Assembly (NCBI GenBank): GCA_028289365.1
Contig: JANQQM010000194.1
Span: forward strand, 1-32,823
DNA: 32,823 nucleotides
Direction of reading: 5' to 3'
From: Salaquimonas sp.
Lineage (GTDB): Bacteria > Pseudomonadota > Alphaproteobacteria > Rhizobiales > Rhizobiaceae
The first letter of the stretch is position 1. The number at the start of each line of letters is the position of its first letter. The translations under genes were made by a program, and so were the position numbers. Shown one piece after another: positions 16,801 to 23,574 of the stretch. The notes under the pieces were generated by a model. It saw nothing but the letters and a program-made list of their open reading frames with translations. It was not told the origin of the DNA and did no database searches.

Positions 16801-19340
16801 CTACCCATGATTTCGGTGCGCTTGTCGATCTCTGCGACCAGACCAGTGGACCGGTTTTCCATGTTGTCGAGCTCGGAAATCAGACGCTGATGACCCTGGG
16901 CAAGCGCATCCTGGATGGCTGCCGTACGCGCTTCAAGGGTTGAAGAAAGCTTCGTGCCTTCTTCGTTCACAACTGAACCGATGACACTGGTACGTTTGCC
17001 GATTTCCTCAGCAAGCGCCTGGCTGCGCATATCCATTTTTTCAAGTTCGTCAGCCAGGAAGGTATGACCTTCCGCCATTGCGCGCTGGATGGCGCCGGTG
17101 CGCAGATCCAGCGTATTTGCCAGTTTCGAGCCTTCCTCATTGACGGCCGCACCGATCACCTGAGAACGCTTTTCTATCTCGGTGAGAAGAAGCTGGCTAC
17201 GCTCCTCCATCTTTTCCAGCTCAGCAATTAGCATGGCCTGGCCGGAATCCAGGTTGGATTGCAGGAGGCCAGCACGCTCTGCCATGGCGTCCTTGATGTT
17301 CTTGGTACGGACATCTAGCGCGCCCGCCATTTCGTCGGTGCGCTGTTTCAGCGTGATTTCCAGCCCGTCGCTTGCCTTGGCGATGACATCGCCCAACTGG
17401 TTCGATGAAGTCTCGATTTCAGTTACCAGATTGGCACTGCGCATGCTCATCCGGTCGAATTCGGAAGCAAAGCGCTGATGTCCGGTATCCAGGTTTTCGG
17501 TAATTGCGCTGATGCGCTCGTCCAGCGCGTCCGAAAGTGCGGTTTGAATTTCCTCAAGCGAAAGTCTCGCTTCGAGCGCCTTTGCCGAGACGCTGTTGAG
17601 ACCTGCATCAAAGGTGGTTGCAAGCACATCCTTGCCTTCGTTGAAGGATTTGCTGATATCGACCACGCGCTCCTTCAGCGAGACGTCAAACTTGTCCAGA
17701 TAATCGGTAATGGTGCTTTCGACCCGGCTGGTCGTGTTCTCAAGGTCCTCACGATGCGTATTGAGTGTTTCCACCGCTGAATCGACATGTGTGGTCAGTG
17801 CCTGGCCAAAACCTGCCAGACGCTTGGAGATAACGTCACCCATTGCCACCGATTGGCGCTCGAACACGCTGTTCAGAGCTTCTGTCTTCATGTCGAGCGA
17901 GGTGATGAATTCACCGCCGCGTTTGCCCAGAAGATTCTGAATATTATCGAGCCTTGTATCCAGTCCCAAATGCAGGGTCTCACCAGCCTCGCTGATGCGG
18001 CTCGCAAACTCGGAGGCGCGCATGCCGAAGGTATCTTCGATCTGGCGTGCGGTCTGGTCGGTCAGCTCACGAATATTGGCCGAACGCGTGTCGAGTAGGC
18101 TGGCAACCGCCTTGCCGACCATGGAGACGTGGTTGCCGATCTCATTTGCGGTCTCGTCAACCGTACTCTTGATCGTGTCGGTCGCTGTCACGAGCTTGGA
18201 TTCGAGCTCAACACCCGTGCTGGAAAGCATGAGCGAGAGATTGTCGCCGACCTCGTTCAATGAGGCGGTAATGGTCTCGTGACGATCGTTGAGCGCATTG
18301 CTCATGCGCTCGGTGGCCTCGTCGATGGAATTCTGGATGCGGCCGGAAACCTGATCAAGTTCTGCAGTCAGTCCGGAATGGGTATAGGTCAGCGATTCCC
18401 GCAGCTTTTCTGCATGGTTGAGAATTTCGCCGCGTTCGCTCGACAGTTCCGTTACCAATCCGCGCAATCTGATTTCGGAATCAGAATAGGAACGCTCTAG
18501 GCTGTTCACTTCACTTTGCACGAGCTGTTCAAGTTCGCTGGCGCGAGCGAGCGCCAGTTCCATGCCGTCGCCAATGGCTGCCACTTCACGACGCACCGCG
18601 CTGCCGATCGCGGCGACGGAATCGCTTGCGACCTGTTCAGGCTGCAGCAGTCTGATCGCAGCTTCGGTCATGCCACTGGCGGCCGTCCGCAGTTCCTGCG
18701 CGCGGCGGACCATGATCGCGAATGCCCAAATCAGAAGCACCGGGATGACGGTCATTACCAACAACAGCATGAACGATGGCTTCGACATCAACTCCACGAA
18801 AGTCGAGCTGGCAAACTCGCCACCTTCCTGGCGGCCAATCAAGAAATAGGATAACGCTATCGCTACCCAAGCGACAGAAAGTGTTGCTGCAATCCAGATT
18901 GTTGAACTCGGCGGACGCTTGTCCATGGAAGCAAGGACACTCGCCAGGCGGTTTGTGTTCTCGTCATTTGCGGCACGGATCGGTGAGCCGGATGGTGGTG
19001 CCGACGGGGACGAGGATGGCGCGCTCGGCATGCGTGGCCGCGGTGCAGCTGCTGCCGGTTGTTCCGGCTGGGCAGCCTCAGATGCCTGGGCAGTGCTCTC
19101 AAGGCGCAGATCATTTGCAGCGTCGGCAAGCGAATTCTCCAACTCGTCGAAATCAAGTTCGAAATCGACATCTTCGGCCTCGGTTTTTGCCTGATCTGTC
19201 TTTGCTTTCGCTGTGTCGGGCTCGCTTGAAATTTCATCAGCGGGATCGGCTTCATCAAGATCAAAATCCTCGATGAGCGCTTTCTCGACCGCCTCGAGTG
19301 CTGCCTCTGTCGTATCGGTTTTTTTGGGTTCAGACGCCAT
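13851..19340 (-). CDS. Giant coiled-coil membrane protein, probable Growth Pole Ring (GPR/RgsE) homologue
   Basis: An 1829-residue protein. Residues 1-80 are acidic, 85-120 Pro/Ala-rich, TM segments lie at about 147-168 and 190-211, and roughly 1350 residues of amphipathic, apolipoprotein-like helices follow. These include six 58-residue tandem repeats (698-1045) and two 142-residue repeats (1012-1295). A Pro/Gly/Ala-rich linker (about 1585-1709) leads to a compact C-terminal domain (1710-1829). This layout matches GPR of Agrobacterium (about 2100 residues) and RgsE of Sinorhizobium, which form a ring at the growing pole and are needed for polar growth; older annotations call such proteins kinesin-like. 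The identity is inferred from size, two TM segments and helical repeats, not from an alignment. ATG 19340 is chosen over the upstream frame extension because GGGGA lies 7 nt before it. Confidence 0.8.
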   Translation of the reverse strand: MASEPKKTDTTEAALEAVEKALIEDFDLDEADPADEISSEPDTAKAKTDQAKTEAEDVDFELDFDELENSLADAANDLRLESTAQASEAAQPEQPAAAAPRPRMPSAPSSSPSAPPSGSPIRAANDENTNRLASVLASMDKRPPSSTIWIAATLSVAWVAIALSYFLIGRQEGGEFASSTFVELMSKPSFMLLLVMTVIPVLLIWAFAIMVRRAQELRTAASGMTEAAIRLLQPEQVASDSVAAIGSAVRREVAAIGDGMELALARASELEQLVQSEVNSLERSYSDSEIRLRGLVTELSSERGEILNHAEKLRESLTYTHSGLTAELDQVSGRIQNSIDEATERMSNALNDRHETITASLNEVGDNLSLMLSSTGVELESKLVTATDTIKSTVDETANEIGNHVSMVGKAVASLLDTRSANIRELTDQTARQIEDTFGMRASEFASRISEAGETLHLGLDTRLDNIQNLLGKRGGEFITSLDMKTEALNSVFERQSVAMGDVISKRLAGFGQALTTHVDSAVETLNTHREDLENTTSRVESTITDYLDKFDVSLKERVVDISKSFNEGKDVLATTFDAGLNSVSAKALEARLSLEEIQTALSDALDERISAITENLDTGHQRFASEFDRMSMRSANLVTEIETSSNQLGDVIAKASDGLEITLKQRTDEMAGALDVRTKNIKDAMAERAGLLQSNLDSGQAMLIAELEKMEERSQLLLTEIEKRSQVIGAAVNEEGSKLANTLDLRTGAIQRAMAEGHTFLADELEKMDMRSQALAEEIGKRTSVIGSVVNEEGTKLSSTLEARTAAIQDALAQGHQRLISELDNMENRSTGLVAEIDKRTEIMGSVVGDEGRKLASSLEQRTEAIQQALAEGHQRLVSELDKMDNRSSGLVSEIDKRTQRMGEVVIKAGGGIASLIDERTSSIQKAMAEGRSQFLSELDRMDSRGSGIVSEIDKRAKRMSEIVNALGSDMNNMLQERTTDIQRSLIDGQQNLLSEFDKMNDHSAGLISEIDKRTDAVQHIVSQAAEQFAGTFAKGADELNRRLLNGQGIVSQQFEDGARQIVESIESKQRSLANQVSQTIELTSKHIDQKADSLNTLLTARAQDINKMLGQELLDTQRSLETTTREFSDSLANRTKQLAGMMEENVGLVTQIENRTSAIQQMVAQANDKFASAFEVGANDLQARLESGQGMIAEEFGTGARMISESIEDKQRSLANQISETIELTGKHIDLKAESLNTLLTDRAQDINKTLGNELLQTQRSLEEKTRDFSAALADRAQELSGILEDKAAPIIAGIRTEGEELVTQVESVATTLASDISSLLSVLGQSARGLESAVEITGDSVKRIEHNIVDGTLRLQESVEKANIQAENTRQTAANTADSLNESVEYLSKNVSGSAFRFDKHSTQLFEAAENVTAAQKQLAAVLDAKQEPIEKLAHELATRSSSIESSMTHFSEVLSSLIKNMMKEANTAGSRINAELEEAFDRAIERLNETVGAMRGASEAINRELEATREQVRRGVLELPEETRESADAMRRVVSDQIAALKDLSDIVAKSGKSFDTSVSALPQPKLAAAGAIGSSATQAPEYGLTQTPPPSAPAPSAPATTRGSPKGSIGDRLADPTPRSGNRQPAGGGRQRSADPTGLHSAPATAPTPPQRPAQPMPDTAQGGWVSDLLRRASADTEDTTPAKGSGRGKSPAGADKQAGVTSRTPLHVVESLNSLSMDIARAIDHDTFIDLWDRYQRGERNIFTRRLYTLQGEQTFDEIKSKYEREPEFRRAVDRYIADFEKLLKDVSSGDRDNMMTQTYMTSDTGKVYTMLAHAAGKFGKEN
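15456..16307 (-). repeat. Two 142-residue tandem repeats within the GPR-like gene
   Basis: Copy 1 runs 16307-15882 and begins IDKRTDAVQH. Copy 2 runs 15881-15456 and begins IENRTSAIQQ. The offset between the two starts is exactly 426 nt. Shared blocks include KQRSLANQ, TIELT.KHID, SLNTLLT.RAQDINK and TQRSLE. It looks like a duplication of a long helical module. Confidence 0.9.
16206..17249 (-). repeat. Six 58-residue tandem repeats within the GPR-like gene
   Basis: Units start at 17249, 17075, 16901, 16727, 16553 and 16379, spaced exactly 174 nt. The consensus is roughly AEGHQ.LxSELDKMDxRS.GLVSEIDKRT followed by VV.EEG.KLA..LE.RT.AIQ.AL. A diverged, longer relative (80 residues, starting DTGHQRFASEF at 17489) precedes them. 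The last unit overlaps the start of the 142-residue repeat. Confidence 0.92.
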
Positions 19341-19744
19341 TGCTATTCCCCGTACTCTACTTCTCCGGAAACAATGCCGGAAAATACACAAAACTCAACC
19401 GGTAGCATTACCGACGCAACATGGCAGACAAAAGGCGAACCTTCTGTGCATTTGCCTTGCTTGCTGGAACCGAAGAACCAAATTTTTCGAACACGTAATG
19501 CCTGCCGTTTGTCAAGCCGATTTGACAGTTTCGACGCCGTCAAACAAGCCATACCCTTATTGTTATCGTACCGTAATGGCACAGTTGTGGATTGTGGACA
19601 AGCGAGGCGTGTTTCGCTGGCGCCAAAAGTTAAAATAAGGTTAAGATTAACGGTGCAGGATCTGCAATCCATTTGGCGGGTGGTTTGCAGATTTACGAGG
19701 GACCGAAAAGCTGTATTAAAACAAGCTGATACAGGGGATGTATT
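19341..19744. promoter_or_regulatory. Divergent intergenic region between the GPR-like gene and the winged-helix gene
   Basis: There is no gene in these 404 nt. It must hold the promoters of both divergent units. TGTCAA (19508-19513), TTGACA (19520-19525) and GTCAA (19538-19542) form overlapping inverted half-sites. Read on the minus strand, the first is a perfect TTGACA -35 hexamer facing the GPR-like gene, but no good -10 is placed after it. Closer to the plus-strand gene lies a CtrA-type site (19630-19644). No GANTC site was seen here. Confidence 0.5.
19630..19644. promoter_or_regulatory. Candidate CtrA binding site (TTAA-N7-TTAA)
   Basis: TTAA (19630-19633), seven bases, then TTAA (19641-19644), an exact match to the full CtrA site, with a further TTAAC half-site at 19647-19651. 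It lies 101 bp upstream of the winged-helix gene and 290 bp from the GPR-like start. CtrA is the master cell-cycle regulator of alphaproteobacteria, activated through CckA. Binding is inferred from sequence alone. Confidence 0.6.
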
Positions 19745-20041
19745 ATGCAGAACCGTCAGGCATTGGCAGATGCCAAAGCCTCAAATTCGACAGAAGAGCA
19801 AGAGAATTCCAGCGTCAAACCGACGCCTGCGCAGCTACGATATTTAAAAACCGGTTTAGACCAGCCGGGAGGGAAGCTCTCCCTGTTTGATGAAAACGGC
19901 CAGACGATTGCCCGCAATACGATCCGGTCGTGTATAGAACATGGATGGGCCGAGCGCTGGTTTGATAACCCGACAAAACCGGATTGGTTGGTGTGCAGGA
20001 TCACCGAAAACGGTCGAAAATTGGCAAAAAGCCTCTCGTGA
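19745..20041 (+). CDS. Small winged-helix-like protein of unknown function
   Basis: A 98-residue soluble protein. Residues 27-98 read like a small winged helix: PTPAQLRYLKTGL, a middle helix RNTIRSCIEHGWAERWF, then a wing ending in WLVCRITENGRKLA, a pattern seen in MarR-type and related DNA-binding proteins. The first 25 residues are polar and probably disordered. I do not recognise a named family. AGGGG lies about 8 nt before the ATG. A CtrA-type site lies upstream, and the Hpt gene follows after 76 nt on the same strand, so the two may form a small signalling operon. Confidence 0.75.
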   Translation: MQNRQALADAKASNSTEEQENSSVKPTPAQLRYLKTGLDQPGGKLSLFDENGQTIARNTIRSCIEHGWAERWFDNPTKPDWLVCRITENGRKLAKSLS

Positions 20042-20117
20042 GTTTGTTGAATTATTAACAGATTATTTGCAGTATTCGTTCAGAATTGGCCTCAGGGTAA
20101 CCACAAAGGATGCGTTC

Positions 20118-20477
20118 ATGACCAAAGCGCATAAGGCCAATACAAGCACGAAGGCTGATGCCGACCCCCATAGCAAGCCAATCGATCTGGTACATCTTTC
20201 CGCTCAGACGATGGGCGATCTCACACTGGAAAATGAAGTTCTGGAAATTTTTCTTCGCCATGCACAAGAAAACATCGCGTTGTGGAAAGATAGCCAAAAT
20301 CAGGAGAACCGAAAGCGTGCCGCCCATTCGCTCAAGGGTGGCGCCCGCGGGATAGGTGCCTGGGATCTGGCAGAATTGGCGAACGAAGCTGAAGTTCCCG
20401 GATTTGACGATATCGCCAAGCTGGAAGAAGAAGCGCAGCGCGTGTGCGACTATATCCGGATGTTGCGCAAGAACTGA
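20118..20477 (+). CDS. Single-domain histidine phosphotransfer (Hpt) protein
   Basis: A 119-residue protein made of one Hpt domain. The phosphoacceptor motif is AAHSLKGGARGIGAWDLAEL with His70, the classic HSLKG pattern, within a four-helix arrangement; LENEVLEIFLRHAQENI forms the helix before it. Hpt proteins shuttle phosphate between hybrid kinases and response regulators in the cytosol. It is not the dimeric ChpT of the CckA-CtrA relay, which has a different fold, so its partners are unknown. The frame stays open upstream to 19941, but ATG 20118 has AAAGGA 7 nt before it and begins the domain at the expected distance. The ferredoxin gene lies 154 nt downstream. Confidence 0.88.
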   Translation: MTKAHKANTSTKADADPHSKPIDLVHLSAQTMGDLTLENEVLEIFLRHAQENIALWKDSQNQENRKRAAHSLKGGARGIGAWDLAELANEAEVPGFDDIAKLEEEAQRVCDYIRMLRKN

Positions 20478-20560
20478 CACCTCCGGCTTTCATTTCGTTT
20501 CTACCCGAAGATTTTTATGGTGGAGACATAAATGAATGGTGAGGCGGCCAACAGCTGCGC

Positions 20561-20588
20561 TTGACTTGGCGGGCAAGTCCGTTAAATC
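20561..20588 (+). promoter_or_regulatory. Possible sigma-70-type promoter of the ferredoxin gene
   Basis: TTGACT (20561-20566), 16 bp, then TAAATC (20583-20588), 43 bp before the ferredoxin ATG. The -35 is close to consensus, the -10 is poor. Confidence 0.35.
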
Positions 20589-20631
20589 GGAATGCAATTT
20601 TTCAGCTCCCTTATTCCGGACCCATCTGTTC

Positions 20632-20952
20632 ATGGCGAAAATCACCTATATCACGCACGACGACAAGGAATTTGCTGTCGAAGCCGCGACCGGTACGACG
20701 GTCATGGAAAATGCGATCAAGAACTCGGTGCCCGGAATTGAGGCGGAGTGCGGTGGAGCATGCGCTTGTGCGACCTGCCATGTATATGTCGAGCCCGAAT
20801 GGCAGCCGGTGACCGGTGGTCCGGATATTATGGAAGAGGACATGCTGGATTTTGCCTGGGAGGCCAAACCGAATTCCAGACTGTCCTGCCAGATCAAGGT
20901 TACCGATGAAATGGATGGTCTTGTGGTGCGTATCCCCGCCCGACAAGCATAG
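20632..20952 (+). CDS. 2Fe-2S ferredoxin, adrenodoxin type
   Basis: A 106-residue ferredoxin. The iron-sulfur ligands follow the vertebrate/adrenodoxin pattern: Cys40, Cys46, Cys49 (in [15 protein letters not shown]) and Cys86 (SRLSCQI), i.e. C-x5-C-x2-C-x36-C; Cys44 is extra. The EPEW and acidic EEDMLDFA segments also fit this family (FdVI/FdxB-like). It carries single electrons to oxygenases, to Fe-S cluster assembly or to P450 systems; no partner gene is adjacent. The frame opens earlier at 20536 but the domain begins at MAKITYI, so ATG 20632 is used even though no strong ribosome-binding site precedes it. It converges with the DUF922 gene 8 nt away. Confidence 0.95.
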   Translation: MAKITYITHDDKEFAVEAATGTTVMENAIKNSVPGIEAECGGACACATCHVYVEPEWQPVTGGPDIMEEDMLDFAWEAKPNSRLSCQIKVTDEMDGLVVRIPARQA

Positions 20953-20960
20953 ACGATTGA

Positions 20961-21545
20961 TTAGTCAAATCGTCTTGTGACACCGACCATCTGGGCTATG
21001 CGCTCACGCTCTTCCTCATCGAATTGCAGTTGATCGCGTTCGTGTTCTGCCATTAGCCGGCGGAAAACCAGAATGGATTGGGAGCGCAGCGTGTCGCAGC
21101 TGGGCTGTGGCGGCAGGTTCTTCACCGATTCTTCTGCCTTGGTGGCATAGTCGTCAGCGATCTGTACGTGAACTGCTTCGTGCAGCCGTGCATATTGCTC
21201 GAGGTTGTCCCAGGCTTTGGCCAGATCCTCGCGCAATTTCTTTTGGCCGACCAATTTTGGCAGGGTTACATGGGCCTTGACCGCAACACGGGCATATTCG
21301 ACCCGGCAATTGCTGCCATTGGACTTGAACCGAAAGTCGGGAATCATGCGGACGTTGGTAGCGGCCAGCGCCTTGCCTACACCGGAAACCGTAGGACCAT
21401 GCAGTGCAATCTGCTGATCGAGCTCATCAAAACTATCTCCCTCGATGGAATAATAGCCCACACTCAATTGCGTGCGGTTACCAACCGAAACGCATGCGGC
21501 AAGTACAAACAAAAATGCTAACGGCAATATCAGTTTGTATTTCAT
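20961..21545 (-). CDS. DUF922 family lipoprotein with zinc-protease motif
   Basis: A 194-residue protein with a lipoprotein signal: hydrophobic MKYKLILPLAFLFVLAAC with the lipobox LAAC and acceptor Cys18. The HEAVH motif at residues 122-126 is an HExxH zinc site, in the DUF922 context (YARLHEAVHVQIADDYA). DUF922 proteins are predicted metalloproteases of the cell envelope; substrates are unknown. It would be anchored to a membrane facing the periplasm. It diverges from folP across a 220-nt gap containing the palindrome GGAATATTCC at 21615-21624. Confidence 0.85.
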   Translation of the reverse strand: MKYKLILPLAFLFVLAACVSVGNRTQLSVGYYSIEGDSFDELDQQIALHGPTVSGVGKALAATNVRMIPDFRFKSNGSNCRVEYARVAVKAHVTLPKLVGQKKLREDLAKAWDNLEQYARLHEAVHVQIADDYATKAEESVKNLPPQPSCDTLRSQSILVFRRLMAEHERDQLQFDEEERERIAQMVGVTRRFD

Positions 21546-21768
21546 TTGGCCTCAGAGACTGGCTGAGCCGCAATCTGCGGGATGAGCGGGGTTTCGGTTG
21601 ATTTCCTCAATACGGGAATATTCCACTTATTGGTTTACAATTGTGCCAGGCATTGGCTGAAGCATGCCTCTTGACCCTGTTTCCGTGTTGTTGGATAGAG
21701 CGGATGACGGCATTTATCCTACGGCTATATCAAGACAGTCCAACATGCCATCGAAATCGAAAGTTTTC

Positions 21769-22668
21769 ATGACACATTCTGCAATAACAACATCTGCTCC
21801 TTTCAATCCGGTTACCCTGCGGATGGCGAACAACAAAGAAATTGAATTAGGGCCCAAAGGTCTGTTGGTCGGCATCGTGAATGTGACGCCGGATTCGTTC
21901 TCAGATGGTGGACAATATCTTGATGAAAAAAAGGCAGTGGAACACGCTTTTTCCATGATTGAGGCCGGTGCGGCCATAATCGATATCGGGGGAGAATCCA
22001 CCAGACCCGGCGCAGAAGCTGTTTCTGCAGAGGTGGAGCAGGCAAGAATTTTACCGGTTTTACAATCACTTGCCGGAAAAAGTAAGGCGTTGATCTCGGT
22101 GGATACCTGGCGTTCAGAAACGGCGCGAGTGGCATTGGATGCGGGTGCCGACATCATCAATGATATCTGGGCATTGCAGAAAGATGAAAGCCTCGGTGAG
22201 GTAGTTGCGCAACACAAATGTGGTCTGATCGCCATGCATAACGGGCGGGATCGAGATCGAGACAGGGATGTTATTGCCGATCAATTCAACTATTTTTCGA
22301 AGACGATCGATTTGATTGAACTTCACGGCATTGAGCGAGACCGGGTTATTCTGGATCCGGGATTTGGATTTGCGAAGGATCCGGAAGAAAACATGGAGTT
22401 ATTGGCGCGATTTGAAGAATTACATGCGCTCGGATTTCCATTGCTTGCCGGAACATCTCGGAAGCGGTTTGTCGGTCATTATACCGGCCGTGAGGCGGAT
22501 AATCGTGATATTGGTACTGCAGCGACAACTGTCGTCGCGCGAATGAAAGGTGCGGCGCTGTTCAGGGTTCATGATGTTGCTTCAAATCGGGATGCGCTGG
22601 CCATTGCCGATGCGGTGATTTCCGCAGATGCCGGTTTGGAAACTGTTGATTTGGAGACGACCAGTTGA
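21769..22668 (+). CDS. folP: Dihydropteroate synthase
   Basis: A 299-residue enzyme that joins p-aminobenzoate to the pterin pyrophosphate in folate synthesis; it is the target of sulfonamides. Diagnostic segments are GIVNVTPDSFSDGG, DIGGESTRPGA, ISVDTWRSE, AGADIINDIWAL and the C-terminal GTSRKRFVG loop, so the catalytic set looks complete. The frame opens at ATG 21664, with other Mets at 21745 and 21823. ATG 21769 is chosen because GAAAG lies about 6 nt before it and the resulting N-terminus matches the usual length ahead of the first motif. The stop overlaps folB by 4 nt. Confidence 0.95.
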   Translation: MTHSAITTSAPFNPVTLRMANNKEIELGPKGLLVGIVNVTPDSFSDGGQYLDEKKAVEHAFSMIEAGAAIIDIGGESTRPGAEAVSAEVEQARILPVLQSLAGKSKALISVDTWRSETARVALDAGADIINDIWALQKDESLGEVVAQHKCGLIAMHNGRDRDRDRDVIADQFNYFSKTIDLIELHGIERDRVILDPGFGFAKDPEENMELLARFEELHALGFPLLAGTSRKRFVGHYTGREADNRDIGTAATTVVARMKGAALFRVHDVASNRDALAIADAVISADAGLETVDLETTS

Positions 22669-23039
22669 CCTCCTATTGCATCACATTGAAAAACTGTGCG
22701 TTCTTTGCAAGGCACGGCATCTACAGCGAAGAGGAAACGTTGGGACAGCGGTTCTTCGTTGATGCCGAGCTTGAGGTGGACGGTGGCACTTCGCTGGAAA
22801 CGGATGATCTGGATGGAACCGCTGACTATGGCGCAGTTTTCAGGCTGATCGAGAGAATTGTCTTGGGGAAACGGCGTTACCTGATCGAGGCATTGGCATT
22901 AGAAGTTGCCAGGGAGATTTGCCGGGAGTTTCCGATGGTGAAGCAGGCCGAGATCACGATCCGAAAGCCCAATGCTCCGGTTCCTGGTGTGCTGGATTAT
23001 GTCTCGGTGACCGTGCGCTATCCTGAAGCTGACGCGTGA
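22665..23039 (+). CDS. folB: Dihydroneopterin aldolase
   Basis: A 124-residue FolB. Family segments are CAFFARHGIYSEEETLGQRFFVDAEL near the N-terminus and the C-terminal VTIRKPNAPVPGVLDYVSV-like stretch (here AEITIRKPNAPVPG), with the active-site Lys and Glu positions present. It converts dihydroneopterin to 6-hydroxymethyl-dihydropterin. The start is TTG, overlapping the folP stop as TTGA, with GGAG about 8 nt upstream; no ATG lies near the domain start. The stop overlaps folK. Confidence 0.95.
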   Translation: MTSYCITLKNCAFFARHGIYSEEETLGQRFFVDAELEVDGGTSLETDDLDGTADYGAVFRLIERIVLGKRRYLIEALALEVAREICREFPMVKQAEITIRKPNAPVPGVLDYVSVTVRYPEADA

Positions 23040-23563
23040 ACAAGATTTGGCGAAAGGCCTGGATCGGATTGGGTGGGAACATTGGAGATGTTCCGTCCCA
23101 AATGGTGCAGGCAATCGATATTCTTGTATCCAATGACGAGATCAGACTCGAAGGCGTATCCGGTCTCTATGCGACCGAGCCATGGGGATTGAAGGAGCAG
23201 GCAGAATTCAAGAATGCCTGTATCGAGATATCGACTTCCCTTGAACCAGAGGGGTTGCTTGAGGCCTGTCTTGAAACAGAGGCTCGTCTGGATCGCACCC
23301 GCGATGTGCGCTGGGGACCGCGCACGATTGATCTCGACATTCTGGCGATGGAAGATGTTGCAATCGATATCGATGGTCTGACAATCCCGCATTCCAGATT
23401 GCACGAACGTGCATTCGCGCTTGTGCCGATGGCGGATCTGGCACCTGATCTGAAAATTGAGGGTCAATCTGTCTCCGAGCTGCTCAAAAAGCAGGATCGT
23501 TCAGGCGTGAAGCAAATCGCAGCGCCAGGCGAGTGGATCGAAATCTCCGGGAATCGCGCCTAG
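23036..23563 (+). CDS. folK: 2-amino-4-hydroxy-6-hydroxymethyldihydropteridine pyrophosphokinase (HPPK)
   Basis: A 175-residue FolK with WIGLGGNIGD at the start, SGLYATEPWG, FKNACIEI and the signature RWGPRTIDLDIL with the two metal-binding Asp residues. It activates hydroxymethyl-dihydropterin with ATP for use by FolP, so folP-folB-folK encode consecutive steps. The start is GTG, overlapping the folB stop as GTGA. The stop codon lies inside a perfect 14-bp palindrome CGCGCCTAGGCGCG (23555-23568). Confidence 0.95.
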   Translation: MNKIWRKAWIGLGGNIGDVPSQMVQAIDILVSNDEIRLEGVSGLYATEPWGLKEQAEFKNACIEISTSLEPEGLLEACLETEARLDRTRDVRWGPRTIDLDILAMEDVAIDIDGLTIPHSRLHERAFALVPMADLAPDLKIEGQSVSELLKKQDRSGVKQIAAPGEWIEISGNRA

Positions 23564-23568
23564 GCGCG
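23555..23568. repeat. Perfect 14-bp palindrome at the folK stop codon
   Basis: CGCGCCTAGGCGCG is its own reverse complement and includes the folK TAG (23561-23563). It sits in the 11-nt gap before the convergent gene. Without a T-run it is not a standard terminator but could form a short hairpin on both transcripts. Confidence 0.6.
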
Positions 23569-23574
23569 TTAAGA

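Noticed and set aside
16206-17249. Regularly spaced direct repeats suggesting a CRISPR array
   Set aside because: The 174-nt spacing is an in-frame protein repeat with codon-level divergence between units. There are no short identical repeats with unique spacers and no cas genes.
20532-20564. Ten-codon frame [10 protein letters not shown] with a GGAG site before it, upstream of the ferredoxin
   Set aside because: It could be a leader peptide, but there is no attenuator hairpin or codon pattern to support one, and chance frames this short are common.
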